NCBI GenBank assembly: GCA_030618495.1
Contig: JAUXDE010000018.1
Coordinates: 1 to 19,991 of the forward strand
Length of the DNA: 19,991 nucleotides
DNA from: Clostridia bacterium
GTDB lineage: Bacteria > UBA6262 > WVXT01 > JAUXBS01
Reading direction: 5' to 3'
Below, one piece after another: positions 7,824 to 14,500 of the stretch. Position 1 is the first letter of the stretch. Every line of letters begins with the position of its first letter. The position numbers were made by a program, and so were the translations under genes. The notes below the pieces were generated by a model. It searched no databases and was not told where the DNA came from. It saw only the letters and a list, made by a program, of their open reading frames with translations.

Positions 7824-8561
7824 TTATGACTCTTTGATTATTTTAGTTTCCTTATAATCCTCGATGAGCTTCAACAACCGGTCAATATCAACCGGCTTGC
7901 GAAGGTATGCAATTGCCCCCTTGTTTATCGCTCTCCCCATTAAGATATCGTTATTGTGAGCGCTCATAACTATTACTCCCGTACCCGGGCTGATTTCCTT
8001 AATCCACTCCAGCGTTTTAATCCCGTCTATTCCGGGCATCATAACATCAAGAAGAATAATATCAAACTTTGAATGTTGTATCAGTTCCAGCCCTTTATAC
8101 CCATCCTCGGCCTCACTAATTCTATACCCCTTGTTATTAAGAATATCATTTAAAGTGGTTCTGTCATCTTCACTATCATCAACAATAAGTATTGACAACC
8201 TTTTCAGTATTCCTTCTATAAGAATATTGAGTTTGGGAATATTGATGGGCTTATATATTACAGCATAAGCCCCTTCCCTCTTGGCTTCTTCCAGTAATTC
8301 ATCCACGGAATACCCGGTCATCATTATAACTTCGGATGCCGCGCTGACCTTTTTTATCTTCCTGAACGCCTCAACCCCGCTCATCCCGGGCATCTTAACA
8401 TCCATGAGTATAATGTTAAAATACTTTTCCTTTGCCATTTCTATTGCCTTACTCCCGCTGCTCGCCGTAAAAACATTATACTCACCGGCCTCAAATATAT
8501 CTTTCAGGGTTTCCTGTGTATTCAACTCATCATCTACAATAAGAAGATTGAACTCTTCCAT
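7824..8561 (-). CDS. Tandem double-receiver response regulator
   Basis: Two complete receiver domains are joined with no output domain (245 residues). REC1 (about 1-120) has acidic pair D10-D11, phospho-Asp D54 (ILMDVKMPG), T82 and K104 (YKP). REC2 (about 122-240) has D128-D129, phospho-Asp D172 (LLDVMMPG), S200 and K222 (RKP). Both look competent for phosphorylation. AAAGGA lies about seven nt before ATG 8561. Without a DNA-binding or enzymatic module it probably works by phosphotransfer or protein binding, and the histidine kinase upstream is its likely partner. It is the first gene after the promoter at 8694-8722. Confidence 0.93.
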   Translation of the reverse strand: MEEFNLLIVDDELNTQETLKDIFEAGEYNVFTASSGSKAIEMAKEKYFNIILMDVKMPGMSGVEAFRKIKKVSAASEVIMMTGYSVDELLEEAKREGAYAVIYKPINIPKLNILIEGILKRLSILIVDDSEDDRTTLNDILNNKGYRISEAEDGYKGLELIQHSKFDIILLDVMMPGIDGIKTLEWIKEISPGTGVIVMSAHNNDILMGRAINKGAIAYLRKPVDIDRLLKLIEDYKETKIIKES

Positions 8562-8580
8562 TTCAAATCCTTTCGAACAG

Positions 8581-8688
8581 GTCTTTTGGAATTATGGGGA
8601 CACGTACTTAATTATTGATAACTACGGGGAAACTCTGGTTAATACATAATCCAATAATTAAGTACGTGTCCCCATAATTCTCAAAGAC
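8581..8688. repeat. 108-bp near-perfect inverted repeat (MITE/REP-like) in the receiver-gene leader
   Basis: Arms 8589-8617 and 8652-8680 are perfectly complementary over 29 bp (left arm starts GAATTATGGGGACACG). They enclose a 34-nt spacer. After a 2x2 mismatch the pairing continues with GTCTTT (8581-8586) and AAAGAC (8683-8688), so 35 of 37 positions pair. The element fills most of the gap between the kinase and receiver genes. The GGGGACA...TACTTAATT character resembles palindromic repeats associated with Y1/REP transposases from memory; no transposase is in the window. No clear target-site duplication is seen. Confidence 0.88.
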
Positions 8689-8693
8689 ACTCA

Positions 8694-8722
8694 ATTATAA
8701 ATTGATACATATTCAATGTCAA
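8694..8722 (-). promoter_or_regulatory. Full-consensus sigma-70 promoter for the receiver/PilZ genes
   Basis: On the minus strand TTGACA (8722-8717), a spacer of exactly 17 bp, and TATAAT (8699-8694) match consensus at all twelve positions. Initiation six or seven nt downstream would fall at 8688-8687, the outermost base of the long inverted repeat. The mRNA would then begin with the hairpin and continue into the double-receiver gene at 8561. A T-rich stretch (8720-8735) lies between the kinase stop and the promoter without a strong hairpin. Confidence 0.75.
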
Positions 8723-8755
8723 GAAAAAACAAAAACGGGCAAAGGGAATGCATCC

Positions 8756-10564
8756 TCAAACCGGCAGTCTGATTATGAATGTTGCCCCCTTGCCTCCCCT
8801 ACTCTCCGCGCTTATTGCCCCGTTGCACCTGTCAACAATTCTTTGAACAACAGCAAGCCCGAGGCCTGTCCCCTTATTCCTTGTTGTAAAAAACGGCTTG
8901 AATATTTTATTCATATTCTCTTTTGCAATACCTGCTCCTGTATTGGAAATGGTTATCAGCGCCACGCTGTCCCCCTGCTTGAACTTTAAAAGTTCCCTGT
9001 CCCTATCCAGGGCTTCTTTTATGTTATACTTCATTATCCTGGTTTTCTTCGTATTTATCGTAAGCGTGCCCCCATCGGGCATGGACTGGCAGGCGTTATC
9101 AATAATATTTATAAACATTTCTCTCGCCTCATCAGGGTCAACCATCGCAAGCAATTTATCCTTAATATTTTCCTCAAGAGATATATTATCAGGAATACCG
9201 ACTACCTCGACGGATTCTCTTATAATTGCATTAATATCGTTCCTGTTTAGTTTAACAGCCCTTGTCCGCGAATACCCCAGCAGGTCGGAAACAATCTTAT
9301 TTGACGCGGCAACTTCCCTTTCTATAATGCTTAAATGCTTGTCAATCTTGGGATCTGAATGGTCGAGTCTTGTCTTGATATAATAAACAGCATTGTTTAT
9401 TACACCGAGAGGATTACGGATTTCATGGCCCACCACGGAAGCCATCTGCCCAAGCGCCGCCATTTTTTCCTTTGCAACAAGCTCATCCTGTGAACTTCTT
9501 ATGTTTTCCGCCATGAGATTAAAAGTATTTCCAAGGATTAGCAGTTCATCGTGGGTCTTGATATTTACCTTCTGTGACAAATCTCCCTTTCCAAATTTTT
9601 CGACCACAGCCGTTAACTTCCGGATAGGCCTTGTCATGCTGACTGACAGTAATACTGCAACCAGGATGGAAACGATAATCGTAATCAGAATCCAGAAAAC
9701 AGCGCTCCTTTTCATGCGGACAAGGGTTCTATACGCCTCATCTTCTGATTGTTGCACAATAACACCCCACTTCAGGCTATTTGCTTTTGCGAAAGCTCCA
9801 ACCATTTTTTTTCTGTCATCATCATGGTAATCAATGAATTCCATTGAACCCGCTTCATTCCCCCCGAGAATTTCCTTAACAATGTCCATATGGCTTACAT
9901 CTTCGAGGTTCAGGGCCCTGTCGATGTCAGGATGATATATAATTTGACCGTCCCGGTTGACCAGGTACACGAAACCCGTGTTGCCTACCCTGATTGAACT
10001 AATATTTTTCCACAGGGCAGTTAGCGTTACGCTTACAAACACATACTCCTTCTGCCTGTTTAACGGGTAAACGATATTAATGCGCGGAAATTTTTCCTGG
10101 TAGTACAGGGGCCCGACGCTGGGCCTGCGCGTTCGGGCGGTCTTGCTGAAAGCCGGGTCAGCGCCCCGGCTTACCAGCACATTGCTTTCATTACTGAAAT
10201 CAGTATTAACAACCTTGGTCAGTTCCATGCCTTTCTTATCAAGCATTGAAATAATAATAAAATCATCATTCGCCTTGAGCGATGACAACAGGAATCTCGT
10301 CCTGTCTTCCCATGAAAGCTTGGGAAAAAGTTCCATTGCCACGGCAAAATCCATGTTCAGGTTAAGGCCTGCAATGTATTCATCGATATACGAAGCCAGG
10401 GATGAGGCAATGCGGGAGTGAACCTCCTGCTTGATTGTATTCTTAAAAACAGGACTGTTAATACTAATCATCTTTATCCCCTGGAAAGCCAGAGGGACAG
10501 TTGATATTAATATCATTGTTATGATAAACTTGTAGAAGAGTTTGATGGTCGGTCTTTTTCGCAT
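8756..10564 (-). CDS. dCache-HAMP sensor histidine kinase
   Basis: This 602-residue inner-membrane sensor has TM1 at about 12-32, a periplasmic double-Cache ligand-binding region at about 40-280 (GPLYYQEKFPRINIVYPL and TGFVYLVNRDGQIIYHPD are typical), TM2 at about 287-309 and HAMP at about 310-362. HisKA carries phospho-acceptor H380 (GHEIRNPLG). The HATPase has an N box (NIIDNA, N490), a G1 box reading SNTGAG (540-544) and a G2 box GTGLGL (565-570). The G1 Asp is Asn541, a variation seen in some kinases, so activity is probable but not certain. dCache domains usually sense small molecules such as amino or organic acids. It starts at ATG 10564, 13 nt after the second MotB gene, which places sensing next to the motor. 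Confidence 0.93.
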   Translation of the reverse strand: MRKRPTIKLFYKFIITMILISTVPLAFQGIKMISINSPVFKNTIKQEVHSRIASSLASYIDEYIAGLNLNMDFAVAMELFPKLSWEDRTRFLLSSLKANDDFIIISMLDKKGMELTKVVNTDFSNESNVLVSRGADPAFSKTARTRRPSVGPLYYQEKFPRINIVYPLNRQKEYVFVSVTLTALWKNISSIRVGNTGFVYLVNRDGQIIYHPDIDRALNLEDVSHMDIVKEILGGNEAGSMEFIDYHDDDRKKMVGAFAKANSLKWGVIVQQSEDEAYRTLVRMKRSAVFWILITIIVSILVAVLLSVSMTRPIRKLTAVVEKFGKGDLSQKVNIKTHDELLILGNTFNLMAENIRSSQDELVAKEKMAALGQMASVVGHEIRNPLGVINNAVYYIKTRLDHSDPKIDKHLSIIEREVAASNKIVSDLLGYSRTRAVKLNRNDINAIIRESVEVVGIPDNISLEENIKDKLLAMVDPDEAREMFINIIDNACQSMPDGGTLTINTKKTRIMKYNIKEALDRDRELLKFKQGDSVALITISNTGAGIAKENMNKIFKPFFTTRNKGTGLGLAVVQRIVDRCNGAISAESRGGKGATFIIRLPV

Positions 10565-10577
10565 TTTATTCGAATTC

Positions 10578-11255
10578 TTACTTCTTCGTTATGACATTTA
10601 TTTCAATCCGCCTGTTCCTTGCGCGGTTTTCGCTGGTATCATTCGCATACTTTGGACTGTACGCCCCGTACCCTATTGCAGACAGCCCCGCCGGTTCTAC
10701 GCCCAGGCTTATAAAATACCTTACAACGCTGAAAGCGCGAGCCGAGGAAAGCTCCCAATTGGATTTGTATTTACCGTTACCGCTCACCGGTATGTTACAC
10801 GTGTATCCTTCAACAACCACCTCGTTATCCGTCCCTCCTATAAACCCAACCACGTCTTTCAATATGATTTTTGCTTTATAACCGAGTTCCGCCTCGCCAA
10901 GCCTAAAAAGGACAGGATTCCTGAGAGTAATTTTCATGCCTTCTTCATTTATTATCACGTCAACGAATTGTTTCAATCCCTTGTCTTCAAGGGCCTTCTC
11001 CATGTCTCCCACTTTTTCCATCTGAAGGATTTCTTCCAACTTTTCAGTAGTTTTTTCTCCACCGACATCCTCCTGCATGCTCGAAAGCGCCTCTTCGTAC
11101 TGCTTTTTGTCAAGCATGTGCGTGTAACCGTAAAGAACCAGGAACAAAATCATAAGAACCGTCATCAGGTTGCCGTAAGGAACCATCCACGTGCTTTCAA
11201 AGCTTTCTTCGAAGTTTTCAATTAATTTGACTTCTATATTGCTCTGTTTTTTCAT
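10578..11255 (-). CDS. MotB-like stator paralogue lacking the ion-binding Asp
   Basis: The 225-residue protein has MotB layout: a short cytoplasmic N-terminus, a single TM helix (about 25-44), a linker, and an OmpA-like domain (about 105-222). The region is recognisably MotB (SNWELSSARAFSVVRY, ENRARNRRIEIN). At the site where MotB carries its essential ion-carrying Asp, this protein reads PYGNLMTVLM, so the residue is N29. In the OmpA domain the peptidoglycan-contacting Asp of the usual GHTD motif is Cys (GYTC, C153), though the downstream Arg (R173) is kept. Both changes are clear in the codons (AAC, TGT). The gene starts 21 nt after the canonical MotB gene. It may be a structural, non-conducting partner in a mixed stator. 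It is not a pseudogene by reading frame. Confidence 0.9.
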   Translation of the reverse strand: MKKQSNIEVKLIENFEESFESTWMVPYGNLMTVLMILFLVLYGYTHMLDKKQYEEALSSMQEDVGGEKTTEKLEEILQMEKVGDMEKALEDKGLKQFVDVIINEEGMKITLRNPVLFRLGEAELGYKAKIILKDVVGFIGGTDNEVVVEGYTCNIPVSGNGKYKSNWELSSARAFSVVRYFISLGVEPAGLSAIGYGAYSPKYANDTSENRARNRRIEINVITKK

Positions 11256-11276
11256 AATAAAATTCCATTAGGAAAG

Positions 11277-11984
11277 TTAGTGCGATACTCTTATTATATT
11301 AACTTCTATCCTGCGATTTCGTGAACGGTTATCCTCGGAATCATTCGAAACCAAAGGCCTGAATTCCCCGTGGCCAAGCCCTGCCAGCCTTTCAGCATCC
11401 AGGTGTTCCTTGTCCCTTAAATACCGCACGACACTGAAAGCCCTCGCCGCAGATAGTTCCCAGTTTGACTGAAACTCCTCATTATGAATCGGCAGGTTGT
11501 CGGTGTGTCCCTCAACAACTATCCTGTTCGGTATATTTTTGACCAACTTGGCAACTTCATGCAGTATCGGGAAACTTGAGTTCTTAAGCTCGGCTTTACC
11601 CGAGCTAAAAAGCACGGGGCTGCTCAGCATTATGCGTATCTTCTGTTCGTTTATTTCAACCTGGGCATCATCTTTCAGGGTATCCTTCATCTTTTCAGAC
11701 AGTTCTTCCTCGCTTGCCTTGACTGCTTCCTTAGTCTCGGGTTCCTCAACCACTTCACGTTGTTCATATGCATCAACGGCTTTGCCAAACTTATTTTCTA
11801 TAGATTTCATAATTGTTGATTTCTCATCAATTGAAAGGCGGGAAACCGCAAAAAGCATCAGGAAGAAAAGCATGAGGTTTGTCATCAGGTCAGCGTATAT
11901 GGTAAGCCATATACGCTCACCGCTTTCCTTGATTGTCGTAATGAACGAAAGTAATACTTTTTTCTTAGGTTTATCCGCAGCCAT
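11277..11984 (-). CDS. motB: MotB, canonical stator subunit with OmpA-like peptidoglycan domain
   Basis: I choose ATG 11984, four nt after the MotA stop, giving 235 residues. A TTG at 12023 would overlap MotA by 35 nt. With this start the ion-binding Asp falls at D32 (YADLMTNLMLFF), the same number as in E. coli MotB. One TM helix (about 28-49) is followed by a charged linker (about 55-110) and an OmpA-like domain. That domain includes the peptidoglycan-binding GHTDN (D162), NWELSAAR (R181) and NRRIEVN. With MotA it would form the ion-conducting, wall-anchored stator that turns ion flow into torque. It sits between MotA and the Asp-less paralogue, which shares the same domain order. Confidence 0.95.
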   Translation of the reverse strand: MAADKPKKKVLLSFITTIKESGERIWLTIYADLMTNLMLFFLMLFAVSRLSIDEKSTIMKSIENKFGKAVDAYEQREVVEEPETKEAVKASEEELSEKMKDTLKDDAQVEINEQKIRIMLSSPVLFSSGKAELKNSSFPILHEVAKLVKNIPNRIVVEGHTDNLPIHNEEFQSNWELSAARAFSVVRYLRDKEHLDAERLAGLGHGEFRPLVSNDSEDNRSRNRRIEVNIIRVSH

Positions 11985-11988
11985 AGCT

Positions 11989-12756
11989 TTATTTTGTTTT
12001 CTTACTACGCAGTTTGTAGGCAAGAAAAGCTTCTAATTTCTTTTTAACCAGGATGGGTATCTCCCCTTCCTGTATAGAAAGTATTCCTTCAATCACCACT
12101 TCCTTGAGCAGCAACTCATCCTCACTGTGAACGGTTAACTTGGCTGCGACGGGAAGGAAAATGAAATTTGTGCCAAAAATACCGTAGAATGTGGTTGTAA
12201 CGGCAATAGCCATGGACGTACCCATGGCTTCAGGGTCACTCAGGTTCCTGAGAACCTGGACAACTCCTATCAACGTCCCGAGCAAACCGAAAATAGGCGC
12301 ATAGGTCCCCATGGTACGGAAAATACCCGATACCTGCTGGTGCCTCTTCCTTGTGAATATGATTTCCTTCTGCAGGTTCTCACGAATCACCTCGGGGTCA
12401 AGGTTATCAACAACCATCTGTATGCCGTCAATCATGAAACGATCCTTCAGCCTGCCTATCTCATTCTGAAGGCTGTCAATGCCGTTGCGTTTTGCGCTCT
12501 CTGACATCTGCAGCAGGGTGTTAATCGTTTCCGACGGGGTATTGCTTCTTGAAGGAAAAAATATCATCATCAAAGCCTTCGGAGCAATCTTAAGAACCTT
12601 GAAGGGATAACTTATCATCGTCGCCGCAAGGGTGCCGCCAAAAACCAGTATAGCCGCGTTGGGATTAAGAAGCAAAGCCGTTATCCCTCCCGCATTCATT
12701 ACATAATAAACTGTTCCCAATCCTAGTGCTAATCCGATAACGGTCATTAAATCCAT
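11989..12756 (-). CDS. motA: MotA/PomA-type stator subunit
   Basis: The 255-residue protein has the MotA/PomA four-helix layout: TM1 about 4-20, TM2 about 33-51, TM3 about 150-170, TM4 about 182-205. A large cytoplasmic loop lies between TM2 and TM3. Conserved prolines are P154 (YAPIFGLLG) and P202 (FLPVAAKL), matching E. coli P173 and P222. In the rotor-facing loop, AKRNGIDSLQNE aligns without gaps to E. coli KSRQMGMFSLER: R90 becomes K89 (or the adjacent R90) and E98 becomes Q97. TLIGVVQ and TTTFYG keep the threonines found in Na-driven PomA. AGGAG sits nine nt before ATG 12756. An 82-nt gap separates it from the FliF-FliG gene. Confidence 0.95.
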   Translation of the reverse strand: MDLMTVIGLALGLGTVYYVMNAGGITALLLNPNAAILVFGGTLAATMISYPFKVLKIAPKALMMIFFPSRSNTPSETINTLLQMSESAKRNGIDSLQNEIGRLKDRFMIDGIQMVVDNLDPEVIRENLQKEIIFTRKRHQQVSGIFRTMGTYAPIFGLLGTLIGVVQVLRNLSDPEAMGTSMAIAVTTTFYGIFGTNFIFLPVAAKLTVHSEDELLLKEVVIEGILSIQEGEIPILVKKKLEAFLAYKLRSKKTK

Positions 12757-12838
12757 GTTATGTCACTCCTGTTCTGTCTAAAGATTATTTTCTTATAAAC
12801 TCCGCGCCCTTTCCGGTCCGCGGCAAACCATTCAACAA
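12757..12838 (-). other. Short intercistronic gap with weak GC hairpin
   Basis: This gap lies between the fusion gene and motA. CCGCG (12802-12806) can pair with CGCGG (12819-12823) across 12 nt. No T-run follows, so it is not a convincing terminator. It could slow decay or tune expression of the stator genes relative to the rotor. I see no good promoter here. Confidence 0.25.
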
Positions 12839-14500
12839 TTATTTTGATTTCCGCTTTCTCTTTACGGGTTTTCCCTCTTTAATCTCAGCCTTATCCGGGA
12901 CAGGGGCTGATTCTTCTTCATTTTCACTCTTTTTCCTGACTTCGATTTCACCTTCTTTTTCAAGTTTTCTAACCACCCTGACAATTTGATGCTGCGCGTC
13001 TTCTATCTTTTTCTGGGACATGGGCCTTCCCAGTTCAATTTCCTGTTTTATCATTGATGCAGCGCCTTCCGAGATTTTATCGTAAATCTTATCCCTGAAG
13101 TCTTCACTAACATCCCTCAATGCCTCACCTAAAATATCAAGATTGACCTCCCTTAAAACTCTTTGAAGGTCTTCCGTGCCTAAACCAATTACGTTTTCAA
13201 ATGTAAATAATGATTTTTTTATCCTTTCGGCAAGCTCGGGGTCTTTCTTCCTGAGAAACTCAAAGATCTCATTGCGGGTAGCTTTATCCGACTGGTCAAG
13301 TATTGCCGAAAGACGGTCCGTACCGTCAACGATAAAATCGATTTTTTTCTTTATATCCTTGTTAATAACCGCCAGCTGACGGGGCGACATTTCCTTTGAC
13401 ATTGCCAGCATGGTTGTAACCTCGCTTTTCTTCTCGGAAGGAAGCGACGCCAGCACCTGTCTTGCATACTCCGGATCAAGAAAGGCAAGAACCATTGAAA
13501 TGTTTTCTGACGACTCTTTCTGCAACAGGTATACCAGGTGGTTTAAATTCGAAGCATCAATATAATTGAACGGCTCTTTTAGATCCTCTTCATCTCCAAC
13601 CCTCTTCTCAACGATAATTCTTTCAACTTCCTTATATCCTCCGCCCCGGCCGCCGGCCGCCTCGCCGCCCGCTCCGGGTAAAACACCGCCCTGTCCGGGC
13701 AACTGGGCATTGCCTCCTATGTTAACTTTGGTTTCCCTTGGCGGCGCTAATTGCAATACTCTTGCAAGACCCCTTGTGAAGAACCTGATAGGGAAAAAAG
13801 CGAACATGAACAGAAACAGTAATGCCGCTGTCCAGGTAATATACGGCGGGAACTTATTTATTTCGGCCAGAACTTTTTCCACCTGGGTCAGTTCGGGCGG
13901 TGGAGCAGGCTTGGCAAATGCATACTTGCTGATTTCAATGGAATCACCGCGCTTGTAATCAATTCGCAGGACCTTCTCTACCAGCGCCCTGGCTCTACTT
14001 ACATTATCATCACTCGTGGTCTCATCAAGCAGTATTATAACACTTAACTTTTTTACCAGCGATTCAGGAAGCCTTACGGATTTCCTGTGAGTCGTACGTA
14101 CATCTACGTTCTCTTCAACCACGACTTCTGATTCAACTCCGAGTTCCGTTTTAACCGGAACTCCGGGAAGAGTCCATTTCTTCTTTTTTTTCTTCTCCCC
14201 CTTTACGGCTTCACCTATCTTCTCCCTGGTAACCTGTTCCGTTACTATTTCCTCGGTATCGGGTGTAACCGTTACAACCACGTCCACGTTCTCTATTCCC
14301 AGGACCTTTTTCAGTTTTGACCTGAGACTGTCTTCAAGCAGTTTTTCATACTGCATCTTCTCCTTAAGAACAGCCGCATAATCAACTGCCCCGGCCTGCC
14401 TGATTCCGCCCGGGAAACATGCAAACAGGGTTACCGTCAAACTTGCAAGTAAACAATATTTCAAAGAACTTATCAAATATTTCCGGTCACCAATTACCAC
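12839..14500 (-). CDS. FliF-FliG fusion: reduced MS-ring/rotor switch protein
   Basis: A single 553-residue frame joins two flagellar rotor proteins. After an N-terminal signal or anchor (about 12-30), residues about 45-195 match FliF ring-building motif 3: paired strands around a lysine-rich loop (102-108), then KKLSVIILLDE and the diagnostic RGDSIEIS. A TM helix (219-241) and a Gly-rich linker (about 260-288) lead to FliG middle and C-terminal domains (about 315-520: DPELAERIKKSLFTFENV, LQRVLREV, DAQHQIVRVVRKLEKEGEI). FliF RBM1/RBM2 and the FliG N-domain are absent. The FliM-binding EHPQ motif reads ESSE (329-332). Torque positions equivalent to E. coli K264/R281/D288/D289/R297 are R462/G479/Q486/E487/S495. 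The GTG start overlaps the PorV stop by seven nt, with AAGGAG ten nt upstream. Confidence 0.9.
   Translation of the reverse strand: MVIGDRKYLISSLKYCLLASLTVTLFACFPGGIRQAGAVDYAAVLKEKMQYEKLLEDSLRSKLKKVLGIENVDVVVTVTPDTEEIVTEQVTREKIGEAVKGEKKKKKKWTLPGVPVKTELGVESEVVVEENVDVRTTHRKSVRLPESLVKKLSVIILLDETTSDDNVSRARALVEKVLRIDYKRGDSIEISKYAFAKPAPPPELTQVEKVLAEINKFPPYITWTAALLFLFMFAFFPIRFFTRGLARVLQLAPPRETKVNIGGNAQLPGQGGVLPGAGGEAAGGRGGGYKEVERIIVEKRVGDEEDLKEPFNYIDASNLNHLVYLLQKESSENISMVLAFLDPEYARQVLASLPSEKKSEVTTMLAMSKEMSPRQLAVINKDIKKKIDFIVDGTDRLSAILDQSDKATRNEIFEFLRKKDPELAERIKKSLFTFENVIGLGTEDLQRVLREVNLDILGEALRDVSEDFRDKIYDKISEGAASMIKQEIELGRPMSQKKIEDAQHQIVRVVRKLEKEGEIEVRKKSENEEESAPVPDKAEIKEGKPVKRKRKSK

Noticed and set aside
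8581-8688. Rho-independent terminator of the histidine kinase gene
   Set aside because: The stem is far too long with a 34-nt loop, has no T-run, and lies downstream of a consensus promoter, so it is better read as a leader hairpin or mobile palindromic repeat.
11985-12023. TTG start of MotB at 12023
   Set aside because: It would overlap MotA by 35 nt and add 13 residues that are not MotB-like. ATG 11984 puts the ion-binding Asp at position 32, as in E. coli.
12839-14500. Ordinary FliG or ordinary FliF annotation
   Set aside because: Neither accounts for the whole protein: the N-half has FliF RBM3 features plus the TM helix and the C-half has FliG features, in one frame without a frameshift.
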